Virus record (IMG/VR): IMGVR_UViG_3300025298_000065
Coordinates: 1-39,996 of that record
Direction: 5' to 3' (one strand)
Origin: a virus
Length of the DNA: 39,996 nt
Positions 33,577-39,996 of the stretch are shown one piece after another. Each line of letters opens with the position of its first letter. The stretch's first letter is position 1. Under the pieces are notes generated by a model. That model saw only the letters and a program-made list of their open reading frames with translations, was not told where the DNA came from and did no database searches. The position numbers and the translations under genes are program-made.

Positions 33577-33674
33577 GTTGCGAATTTCATAATGTGTTTT
33601 TGATTTTCAATTATGAAAATCACAATTGCCATCATCAGAACAGACCCCCAGATTTACTCCCCTCATTCGCAATT

Positions 33675-34154
33675 TTATTCTGGGTTTGGGTTTAGATCAA
33701 TGATAGCTTCTTTACCTAACAGTTCCCGGATTTCATCCACCGACATTGCAGGTAGGTTAAGGTTGTTGGTTTGTGACAACGTCACGTTGCCAACGCTTGC
33801 CTTATCCTTATGAAGCTTATATAAGTCCTCTAAGCCCTTCAACGCCATCAATGCACTTCTCCTATCCCCTACTTCAATGGACTGTTTATAGATGAAATCA
33901 TAGCGTAAACTATGGCGTTCTATAATAGCCTGTTGTTCGTACTGCCCTTGCTTTGCCAACTCCTGATTAACCCACGTTACATCAGCTTCAAAACTCTTTT
34001 CACCAACGTTGTATTCATTCACATACCATTCCCTGATTTCATAGGGGTAAAATCCAGCAGCATATCTATCTAAGACGGCTAGACGTCTTTTATGCACTGG
34101 ACGATCTGAATTCACTTTCAGTAGTGGTGCAGTTGCACCCGTAGTATTTTCCAT
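33675..34154 (-). CDS. terS: Terminase small subunit, putative
   Basis: 159 residues. The N-terminal part is basic and helical (RRLAVLDRYAAGFYPYEIREWYVNEY, VTWVNQELAKQ) and could form the DNA-binding HTH. A middle helical section (RSALMALKGLEDLYKLHKDK) would form the oligomer core, and the C-terminal tail is acidic (ELLGKEAIIDLNPNPE). It lies first in the late region, upstream of the large terminase, but separated from it by moron genes and a repeat-rich region. An operator-like palindrome touches its start codon, implying repression or autoregulation. Confidence 0.6.
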   Translation of the reverse strand: MENTTGATAPLLKVNSDRPVHKRRLAVLDRYAAGFYPYEIREWYVNEYNVGEKSFEADVTWVNQELAKQGQYEQQAIIERHSLRYDFIYKQSIEVGDRRSALMALKGLEDLYKLHKDKASVGNVTLSQTNNLNLPAMSVDEIRELLGKEAIIDLNPNPE

Positions 34155-34170
34155 AATCTTAACTAAGATT
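34155..34170. promoter_or_regulatory. Operator-like palindrome, copy 2
   Basis: AATCTTAACTAAGATT directly adjoins the ATG of the small terminase gene at 34154. It is the reverse complement of the site at 33318-33333, and the downstream sequence (GTCAC, TGTTTGGC) is also shared. Confidence 0.55.
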
Positions 34171-34365
34171 TATAGTCACAATATTTTGTTTGGCTTGATG
34201 CCATTTAGGCACACCATATTTTATTTTGTTCGACCGTCACGACTTGTCGCGCCTCTCCGTTTTGTTTTCGCTACCGTTCATCGATGCCACTAACGCACTT
34301 TGTAATTTTTTTTAAAACCTCGATTTCCGATTTTGCCCTAGGGTTTTAACTTAATTATTTCTTTT
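34171..34365. other. Short non-coding gap
   Basis: Lies between the small terminase and the middle operon. Apart from the shared TGTTTGGC element at its left edge I see no gene or strong structure; it should contain the promoter of the small terminase gene. Confidence 0.3.
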
Positions 34366-34527
34366 TCATTCTTCTCCCGCGTTCGCTTTCAGAACCTTTT
34401 CAATCATCGCTTCTATTTCGGCAATGCTCATACCTATACTATCCTTGCCATAGTTAAGGCGTTGTCGTATCTGACTTAGGTTTTCTTCAATTGCTTTTTG
34501 TAAGTCTGCTTTTATCTTATCCTTCAT
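34366..34527 (-). CDS. Small helical protein at the end of the middle operon
   Basis: 53 residues, MKDKIKADLQKAIEENLSQI then RQRLNYGKDSIGMS and a helix ending NAGEE; charged and helical. The ATG overlaps the end of the preceding gene by 11 bases (GAT ATG AAG GAT AA pattern), indicating translational coupling, which is the main reason to accept such a short gene. It may act with its neighbour. No family recognised. Confidence 0.5.
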   Translation of the reverse strand: MKDKIKADLQKAIEENLSQIRQRLNYGKDSIGMSIAEIEAMIEKVLKANAGEE

Positions 34528-34981
34528 ATCCTAAAATTGTTCTTCTCATCAAAATAATATTTGCGTTCTCATTTCCACTGATGATGGCATACGCCCTTCT
34601 GATCCGTTCTAAATCATTATGACCATCGTATATCTCCTGTTTAACTGTCAGTGCAAAACGTTTATCTTTTTCTTCCTTCGTTAGATTTTCGGGTTCGGTT
34701 TTCTTAGTAAACTTCCCGGTTTGCTGATCTTTTATTGGATGTTTGTTCATAAGTATTTCTGCATTCTCATTTAATTCTTCTGATGCTGGTAATGGTTGAA
34801 AAGTGTTTTCTGTATCCATACTGGCAATTTTAGCTTTGATTTTGTTGTACACGGTTCCTGCATCGCAGTCACACGTTGGCGCGGGTCTTCCAAACAGTTC
34901 CTTGAAAATCCTCCTGTATTGTGTGAAGGAATCTTTTGTAAATGACTTTGCCATTAGTTCTTTATCAAAATCGGTTATCAT
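34517..34981 (-). CDS. Phage protein of unknown function
   Basis: 154 residues, charged and helical. N-terminal MITDFDKELMAKSFTKDSF, a CDCD cluster near residue 38, a polar linker (DQQTGKFTKKTEPENLTKEEKDKR) and a helical C-terminus. The start overlaps the stop of the sigma-like gene by an ATGA, so it is translated with it. A partner or antagonist of the sigma-like factor is possible but unproven. Confidence 0.5.
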   Translation of the reverse strand: MITDFDKELMAKSFTKDSFTQYRRIFKELFGRPAPTCDCDAGTVYNKIKAKIASMDTENTFQPLPASEELNENAEILMNKHPIKDQQTGKFTKKTEPENLTKEEKDKRFALTVKQEIYDGHNDLERIRRAYAIISGNENANIILMRRTILGYEG

Positions 34982-35745
34982 AGTTGTCTTGTGAATTGTT
35001 TGATTTCGTGGGCTTTGAAATTGCCCATAAGCTGTTCAATACATTTTTCTCTAACGCCCCTTTCGTTTTCCAATAGATATATTCCTTTCTTGGGTATCAC
35101 CGTTTGATTGAAGATGTTTCTCACGTTTAGTTTGTTTGAAATCTGGTATAGTGGATAATTGTTGACGTCTCGCCAAATCTCTTTTGACTCTTGGTGGATG
35201 ATGTATTTGATTAGGTTTCTTTTTACATCCTGTTTCATTTTGCTTAGGATGTTTTTCACACTGGACATTGTTACACCTGCTTGCGTCTGGACTATCTTCC
35301 TATAGGTGTTGTTCTCAGTAGTGTAATAGACTTTGAACAGTGTTGCGTGTTTGGCTGGGTAAAATCTTTCGAGGTATTGAAATAGGTATTTTGTTACTAA
35401 TTCCGTTTCGAAATGATGATGTTGGCTGTTGTGGTCATTCGCCTTCATCATCTGTTCGACTTCCCACTGATAGTCATCAGCACTTACAAAATGTCTTTTA
35501 GTACATTTACGTTCCTCTCTGTGGAAGTCGTGTTTTACGCTTTGTAGAATATATCCACCAAATTTGGTTGTGTCGGTGAACCCTGACTTTCTTATTCTTT
35601 CAATCGTTCTCTCAATTGCTCCATTCAATAGATCAACACTATGTTCTGAATGCTGGCAAATCGCATAAGATTTACGGACTAGTTCGGAATATTGATTACT
35701 TAGGAAGTGCCCAAATTGATTGCTTACCAACGTGTGACCTGACAT
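34978..35745 (-). CDS. Sigma-70-like factor fused to a NUMOD4-like module
   Basis: 255 residues. Residues about 15-80 resemble sigma region 2 (YSELVRKSYAIC; TTKFGGYILQSVKHDFHREERK). Residues 147-180 form a region 4-like HTH (TYRKIVQTQAGVTMSSVKNILSKM). Residues 188-245 resemble the NUMOD4 module of homing-type nucleases (EIWRDVNNYPLYQISNKLNVRNI...). I know of no standard sigma factor with this extra module. It sits in the middle operon ahead of the late region, where a late-transcription factor would be expected. Starts two bases after the preceding stop; its stop overlaps the next ATG. Confidence 0.55.
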   Translation of the reverse strand: MSGHTLVSNQFGHFLSNQYSELVRKSYAICQHSEHSVDLLNGAIERTIERIRKSGFTDTTKFGGYILQSVKHDFHREERKCTKRHFVSADDYQWEVEQMMKANDHNSQHHHFETELVTKYLFQYLERFYPAKHATLFKVYYTTENNTYRKIVQTQAGVTMSSVKNILSKMKQDVKRNLIKYIIHQESKEIWRDVNNYPLYQISNKLNVRNIFNQTVIPKKGIYLLENERGVREKCIEQLMGNFKAHEIKQFTRQL

Positions 35746-35747
35746 TT

Positions 35748-36131
35748 TTAGATAGAACGGGATTTGATAAAGTGATTCAAATTTTGCGCAAACACCGTTA
35801 TGCCACCGACTAGAATTGATTGCATAATGGTAAAGTGAAATAGTAATGCCAATCCCAACCCGAACCAGAATGCCGAACAGTAAATACAGGAGAACAATTT
35901 ATATAGATAACCGTGTATGCTGGCAATAATCACAACGGGTAAGATCAATAGGAGCAACGGATAAAACCACCCTCCTATTAACCGTCTGTACGCCTTGGGA
36001 GATGCTAACAACATTAAGACTGGGTATTGCTTATCCAAAAACAAAAGTCGTTTAAGATCGCTGTAAACCCATTGGTAGGACATTGCAGCACCAGAAATGG
36101 CAATAAGGGTTATGAAACTAAGGATGCTCAT
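35748..36131 (-). CDS. Multi-pass membrane protein with CxxC motif (DUF1360-like)
   Basis: 127 residues with about four hydrophobic segments: ILSFITLIAISGAAM, WFYPLLLLILPVVIIASI, SAFWFGLGLALLFHF and SILVGGITVFAQ. The motif LFSCIYCSAFWFGL (CxxC before an aromatic pair) is typical of small DUF1360-type phage membrane proteins. The pattern supports a membrane location; function is unknown. It is coupled to the upstream gene by TAATG and nearly touches the sigma-like gene downstream. Confidence 0.6.
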   Translation of the reverse strand: MSILSFITLIAISGAAMSYQWVYSDLKRLLFLDKQYPVLMLLASPKAYRRLIGGWFYPLLLLILPVVIIASIHGYLYKLFSCIYCSAFWFGLGLALLFHFTIMQSILVGGITVFAQNLNHFIKSRSI

Positions 36132-36520
36132 TACTTTTTTCTCAAAATCATCTTAAGTAATTCCCGATCCGTATAGACGTAATCAATCTTCTCATCTTCG
36201 GTAGGTAAGTCAAAGGTTGGCTTGCTTACGTTCTTATCTGGTATGATGGCATAACCCCAAAATCTTATTTTATGCGGGCTTAAGTCAGTTGCACCATTCA
36301 AAGCCAACATAGTCATATAATCGTGAAAATGACCCGGTGATGTTCTGATTATGTAATCTGTCCAAGTCTGATCCTTATTCCCACTATCGACTAGTTCTAC
36401 AAATCCCTTCATCGGGTATTCATAAGTTGGCTTTTCCTTTTCTTTATTCATATTTTTTCTTGTCTTGGGATGGTCGAAAATATCATCCATCCAATCAATC
36501 ATTAATTTTCTCAAGTTCAT
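36131..36520 (-). CDS. Phage protein of unknown function
   Basis: 129 residues from the ATG at 36520 (MNLRKLMIDWMDDIFDHP). ATGs at 36535 and 36502 are alternatives; the last leaves only an eight-base overlap with the upstream stop. Contains a polar N-terminus (PKTRKNMNKEKEKP) and a beta-rich core (PMKGFVELVDSG; DYIIRTSPGHFHDYMTMLALNGA; IRFWGYAIIPDKN). No family recognised. It is embedded in the overlapping middle operon. Confidence 0.5.
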   Translation of the reverse strand: MNLRKLMIDWMDDIFDHPKTRKNMNKEKEKPTYEYPMKGFVELVDSGNKDQTWTDYIIRTSPGHFHDYMTMLALNGATDLSPHKIRFWGYAIIPDKNVSKPTFDLPTEDEKIDYVYTDRELLKMILRKK

Positions 36521-37733
36521 TTTTTCTTTCTTCAATTTCTTCTGGGGTTAAGTATTTTGATTTCGGTCCACGATAAGGCTCCTTTTGATTTTGATATTCC
36601 GTATAGGCATCATAGATGTCTTCATCAGTCGCCAACTTCAGTGGCACCTTTAAATACTTATTTAGTATTCGAGTCGTGCTAACCTTATTCCTAAGGGCAA
36701 TGAAATCGTTTGGAATGACGTGTGATGCCCTAAGATCATTGATTACGTTTTTAATCTTAGCCGATGGTTCTAATCGTCTGCACAAAAAACCTAGAAAATA
36801 TTTATTCCCGTAGGTGTCATTTTCCAAAGCCGTTTCGATTATGTCAAGTACAGCCAACGTAAAATGAATCCTGTCTAAATGCTTTTTGTCAGCCTTGTCT
36901 TTTCTATACTTGTTTATCTTAGCTAAGAATTGACTCTTCAATTCCTTGATGTAAATACCATCATCGAAATAATTCTCTACCTGATCCACATCATACGTTT
37001 CCTCAAAGTCACTTGAAACAAACTCATATGGCGAATTATGTTTTACTCTATCCACGAAATACCATTTGAGCACGGTTTGGCAGTAACTATAGGTTCGACC
37101 GCGATCAGGTTGATAGTTCTTCAACGTCTCGGTAACTTTGGCTATGGCATCGTTCAAAAGGTCTTTGGTTGCCTTATAGCCGAATTGAATATTTCTGGCC
37201 GCAAAATATCTTCTCCAAATAATTTCACCCATCTCAAGTAACTTGGGATATATTTTTAGGTACACCCGTTCGGAACCTGTCCGATTAAACTCCATTATCC
37301 AATCGGCAACCTCTTCTTCCTGCCAGTAGTGGTTAACTGTTTTCGCCCTAATAGCTTTTATCTTGCTTGGTTTCTTGGGCTTTCTCGTTTCCTTTCGTTT
37401 ATAAAGACTTGGTGGAAGCTTCAACTTAAATCGTTGCAGCAAATACCGTGTTCTCGTTTCTGTGGCGTTGAGGATAGAACACAAATCGGAAAACGATGTT
37501 GCTTTACTCAACGCGAACACCACTACCTTCATATATTCATCCCCTAAACGATCTGTTGATTTTTTTTCAGAATCTTCATTTGCCTTTAGTCCATATTTTT
37601 TGATTGACTTTTGGACGTGCGAACGTGAAAGACTAAGTTCATTGGCAATTTGTACTATTGTCCTACCCTCGGCAATCAACTTCCCAAGCTCTTGTTTTCT
37701 GTCTACTACTGGCCTGCCCCTAACTTTACCCAC
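36495..37733 (-). CDS. Two-HTH protein with sigma-region-2-like segment, late-regulator candidate
   Basis: 412 residues. Residues 5-48 form a resolvase-type HTH (RGRPVVDRKQELGKLI; TIVQIANELSLSRSHVQKSI) and 66-105 a second one (FSDLCSILNATETRTRYLLQRF). Residues about 160-235 resemble region 2 of phage sigma factors: a long helix, then AIAKVTETLKNYQPDRGRTYSYCQTVLKWYFVDRV, like the KA-F-SY segment of T4-type late sigma factors. The start is a GTG overlapping the upstream stop. With the second sigma-like gene in the same operon, it is a good candidate reader of the recurrent late motif. Confidence 0.55.
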   Translation of the reverse strand: MGKVRGRPVVDRKQELGKLIAEGRTIVQIANELSLSRSHVQKSIKKYGLKANEDSEKKSTDRLGDEYMKVVVFALSKATSFSDLCSILNATETRTRYLLQRFKLKLPPSLYKRKETRKPKKPSKIKAIRAKTVNHYWQEEEVADWIMEFNRTGSERVYLKIYPKLLEMGEIIWRRYFAARNIQFGYKATKDLLNDAIAKVTETLKNYQPDRGRTYSYCQTVLKWYFVDRVKHNSPYEFVSSDFEETYDVDQVENYFDDGIYIKELKSQFLAKINKYRKDKADKKHLDRIHFTLAVLDIIETALENDTYGNKYFLGFLCRRLEPSAKIKNVINDLRASHVIPNDFIALRNKVSTTRILNKYLKVPLKLATDEDIYDAYTEYQNQKEPYRGPKSKYLTPEEIEERKNELEKIND

Positions 37734-38271
37734 GTTCCTCGAACAATTTTAAACTTCGGTTATTTCTTTCGTGAATGATGGCACGCACCTTTTCGATGTG
37801 TTGCATCAGTTGCCCGCTATTCGATCTCCGATAGATGTTATGGCGTGTTCCAATAATGAAATCAGCTTTATAGTAAGACAGTTCAGTTACTAGCTTTGTC
37901 TTCAAGTCCCTGTTTTCATAGGATGTTGGCAGAAGCATTTCTTTCCACACAGGGTCTTTGATTCCACGCATATCATAGATAAGAATTGCATTTTGATACT
38001 TAATGATGTAAAACCCGGTACCGCCAAATAAACGCGCACCATCCTTCAAGGCTTCATACTTGTCTTTTTCCAAAAACGTCGTATGTCTATGCGCCTCTAT
38101 GGGTGTATCTATTCTCTCTTTAAACTCGTAACAATGTTGTGTTCCAGCAGACACGAACATTCCATCCAACAGGCTATGTTCATTGTAGAACGGCGTATGA
38201 CGCGTAACACCATTAGTATGCATCCATTTCGCAAACAACATATTCAAAGCTGTCAATTCTCGATTACTCAT
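37726..38271 (-). CDS. PD-(D/E)XK nuclease-like protein
   Basis: 181 residues. HSLLDGMFVSAGTQHCYEFKERIDTP has the spacing of a PD-(D/E)XK nuclease core: acidic residue Asp36, then ExK at residues 49-51. It is followed by RHTTFLEKDKYEALKDGARLFGGTGFYIIKYQNAILIYDM, typical of the helix-strand after the active site. Cytoplasmic, possibly in phage recombination, host DNA attack or repair. First gene of the middle operon; its stop overlaps the GTG of the next gene. Confidence 0.5.
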   Translation of the reverse strand: MSNRELTALNMLFAKWMHTNGVTRHTPFYNEHSLLDGMFVSAGTQHCYEFKERIDTPIEAHRHTTFLEKDKYEALKDGARLFGGTGFYIIKYQNAILIYDMRGIKDPVWKEMLLPTSYENRDLKTKLVTELSYYKADFIIGTRHNIYRRSNSGQLMQHIEKVRAIIHERNNRSLKLFEERG

Positions 38272-38333
38272 TTTTTCGATTCGTTCTATACATACCTACT
38301 TGAAAAAAAAGCAACGACGCGATTTCATAAAAA

Positions 38334-38341
38334 TATTTTTG
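38334..38341 (+). promoter_or_regulatory. -7 box upstream of the right-edge gene
   Basis: TATTTTTG matches the host -7 consensus TAnnTTTG, 30 bases before the ATG at 38372. No good -33 element is seen. The 100-base gap also holds the promoter of the divergent middle operon. Confidence 0.4.
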
Positions 38342-38371
38342 TACTTTAGTTAAAACATAACGTTTCAGGCT

Positions 38372-39996
38372 ATGAAAATCACATCAGAGGATGACTTCAT
38401 TGAATTATTAAGAGACGCCAACGTGATAAGTGATCTTCACGTAGCGGTCTTCAGTCTTACCACATTGATACAAACTCGCAACTCCGTTGGACTAAATAAG
38501 ACTTTTATAGACTGCCAATTTGATGGCATTAGGCTAAATGGCGTAGCGATGGGAGATTGGACATTTAGAGATTGTACATTTAACGGGCTTGCAGTTAGTT
38601 CTGGCAGATCATCAAGTAAAATCGAACTCGAAAACTGTCAAATCGAAAGACTGGAGATTACAGGAAACCCATATTTTTTAGAAGCGTTGGAAATTCGCGG
38701 AGATAAATCCTCCGTCAAAGAACTAATTGTCGAAGGCGGAGTAAAGACAATGCATATCTCCGATGGCTTTGTGGGAAGTGCAATGATTAACGGTCTATCA
38801 ACCGATGGTGTCAGAATCCATTTCGATCAATCGAAAGTAGACATATTAATTCTTTCAGGGTCGATTCAACTCTTTGCAAGTAGTTCATCAATCTTTCGAA
38901 AAGCTGAATTGGCCAACTTGGAAGTACGGGATTTAATAACAACCTCCGAGGGCGAGATTGAAGAGTGGCATTTTTTCAATGTAACATTAGCTCAGATCAT
39001 TATCCTTGGTGGATCGTTTAATAGAATAAAATTCGATACAGTTATCGCAAGAGAACTGCTTATGTCTCCCGCTAAGTGCGGTGAAATCGACCTCATAAAT
39101 AAATGCTCTTTTGAGTTCCGCAATTTATCCAAAGAGGATCAATCGAATTTAGCGTTTAAAGTAAACGTTTTGAAATTTGACCGGTTTAAGTGCGATGTTG
39201 CTACTTCCATCGTTTTTACCAACGCAATATTTGAAAAGTTTATTTTGAATGATACAGATAATGGTGGCTTAATCAAGTTAAGGAATTGCGTTGTAAATGA
39301 AGAATTCAGTTTACTATCAAGTGAGGTAAAGAAACTACGACTAAACAAAGTGACTCTTGAAAAAAAGTGCGAGGTTAATATTGTTGATTCCGACATTTCC
39401 GATGTTCGATTTGACAATTTTAAATGGAATAATCGCTATAAATTGAAAGAGCAATATGACAAACTAAAACACGGTGAACAAAAATACTTTCACGTCACTT
39501 TGAGAGAATCGTACAGGCAGTTAAAGTCGTTATTTAACAAAAACGGAAATAGAATAGAAGCGCTTGAATTCCAGAAGCACGAATTGAGAATTCACTTTCT
39601 TGTTGTTCAAGAAGAAACTTTTAAACGCGGCGTATCCGGATTTATCGATAATATCGGGAATTACTTAATATTAGGAACGCATAAGTGGGCATCATCCTTT
39701 GGACTAAATATCTGGAAACCATTCTTTGGTCTATTCATCGCGCACTTCATTCTGTTTAGCATCTTTCTTCTCAATAACGACTTGGGCTACCATCTATCTT
39801 TTGATCCAGAATGTGACGCATCATTGCAAGCATCAAAAGATTATTTCTTTACTCTTTTGCCTACTCACGGGTTTACAATGAAGAATGTCTTTTGTACGGG
39901 ACTGGAATGCAAGGAGGTTAACATTTCCGGATGGTCGGACATTTTGCTACGGGTATTCTCGGGATACTTCATTTACTATTTCATTTCCGCATCAAG
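38372..39996 (+). CDS. Pentapeptide/beta-helix protein with channel-like membrane end (3' end outside window)
   Basis: Open from the ATG at 38372 to the window edge, 541 codons. The first 370 residues are beta-helix-like, with pentapeptide-type stretches early on (TFIDCQFDGIRLNGVAMGDW, FRDCTFNGLAV) and regular turns later. Residues about 375-440 form a charged helical linker. From about 449 there is a membrane helix (PFFGLFIAHFILFSIFLL), a loop with YFFTLLPTHGF that resembles a pore segment, and a second membrane helix (LLRVFSGYFIYYFIS). This is the TM-pore-TM layout of simple ion channels. It is divergent from the middle operon and reads like another moron. Effector-type membrane depolarisation is only a hypothesis. 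Confidence 0.65.
   Translation, partial: MKITSEDDFIELLRDANVISDLHVAVFSLTTLIQTRNSVGLNKTFIDCQFDGIRLNGVAMGDWTFRDCTFNGLAVSSGRSSSKIELENCQIERLEITGNPYFLEALEIRGDKSSVKELIVEGGVKTMHISDGFVGSAMINGLSTDGVRIHFDQSKVDILILSGSIQLFASSSSIFRKAELANLEVRDLITTSEGEIEEWHFFNVTLAQIIILGGSFNRIKFDTVIARELLMSPAKCGEIDLINKCSFEFRNLSKEDQSNLAFKVNVLKFDRFKCDVATSIVFTNAIFEKFILNDTDNGGLIKLRNCVVNEEFSLLSSEVKKLRLNKVTLEKKCEVNIVDSDISDVRFDNFKWNNRYKLKEQYDKLKHGEQKYFHVTLRESYRQLKSLFNKNGNRIEALEFQKHELRIHFLVVQEETFKRGVSGFIDNIGNYLILGTHKWASSFGLNIWKPFFGLFIAHFILFSIFLLNNDLGYHLSFDPECDASLQASKDYFFTLLPTHGFTMKNVFCTGLECKEVNISGWSDILLRVFSGYFIYYFISAS

Larger units (their letters stand above)
33153..33674. other. Non-coding region between moron B and small terminase, rich in repeats
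   Basis: No convincing gene. It holds an AT-rich terminator-like repeat (33177-33197), an operator-like palindrome (33318-33333), a perfect hairpin (33361-33382), paired copies of ACGTTTT(T)GCCATTTTC (33514-33530, 33561-33576), and TTGCGAAT at 33313-33320 and 33578-33585 with an inverted copy near 33664. It could contain a packaging site or regulatory sites for the small terminase and moron genes. Confidence 0.5.
7591..39996. mobile_element. Prophage of a tailed double-stranded DNA phage (right end outside window)
   Basis: The element starts at a tRNA-Ser 3' fragment, is followed at once by a tyrosine integrase, and contains terminase, portal, capsid, protease, tail tube, tape measure, tail chaperone and fibre genes. 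Base composition changes to AT-rich at this boundary. Phage-type genes continue to about 38271 and the last gene runs off the window, so the right attachment site is not visible. The tape measure and tail tube imply a long-tailed virion; I see no sheath gene, so a siphovirus-like particle is the better guess. Confidence 0.9.

Noticed and set aside
33312-33585. Short repeats considered as a CRISPR array
   Set aside because: Units are too few, short and irregularly spaced, and no cas genes are present.
36655-36664. TACTTATTTA on the plus strand
   Set aside because: It lies inside the large sigma-like gene on the opposite strand, with no plus-strand gene downstream; likely chance.

Overview
The window is a piece of a Bacteroidota chromosome carrying most of an integrated tailed phage (prophage). 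The host assignment rests on a C-terminal type IX secretion sorting domain at the left edge, a secreted beta-helix/PKD protein, promoter-like boxes of the Bacteroidota form TAnnTTTG, and the family types of the phage genes. A Cytophagales-like host is my guess only. The flank from 1 to about 7590 is visibly richer in G+C than the AT-rich DNA to its right.

Chromosomal flank (1-7590): end of a T9SS-exported protein, a DUF1801 gene, a decayed MocR-type aminotransferase, a J-domain/KTSC protein, a large secreted beta-helix/PKD protein, a small unknown gene and a truncated response-regulator receiver. At 7591 the 3' end of a minus-strand tRNA-Ser begins (T arm and long variable arm only), with its terminator still on the chromosomal side. 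I read this as one attachment site. The matching site and the complete tRNA should lie beyond the right edge.

Prophage left end (7591-10432): clustered repeats of GCTACCCTAA that may be integrase arm sites, a tyrosine integrase, two small unknown genes and a stretch of stacked hairpins ending in a terminator (candidate structured RNA).

Late region (34154 down to 10434, minus strand): small and large terminase, a tail-assembly chaperone with an apparent -1 frameshift site, tail-completion proteins, two large tail proteins, tape measure, protease-scaffold, capsid, tail tube, a fibre-associated protein, a fibre with a beta-propeller and an SGNH esterase, portal, a neck-type protein and two small membrane proteins (holin candidates). 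The order is unusual: tail genes precede capsid genes and the portal follows the fibre. The motif TACTTAT(A/T)TA recurs on the late strand, mostly just before genes, and is a candidate phage-specific promoter.

Five plus-strand genes (28492-30299 and 31788-33152) interrupt the late region around the large terminase. Four encode a membrane helix plus a helical domain, and at least two of these are clear paralogues. They look like morons, perhaps for superinfection exclusion or defence. A sixth plus-strand gene at the right edge (38372 to the end) encodes a pentapeptide/beta-helix protein with a channel-like membrane end.

Middle region (38271 down to 34366, minus strand): a tightly overlapping operon with a nuclease-like protein, a large two-HTH protein with a sigma-region-2-like segment, a CxxC membrane protein, a second sigma-like protein fused to a NUMOD4-like module, and small unknowns. 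Together with the recurrent late motif this suggests that the phage reprograms host RNA polymerase with its own sigma-like factors. I see no repressor, replication genes or endolysin in the window; the first two are probably to the right.
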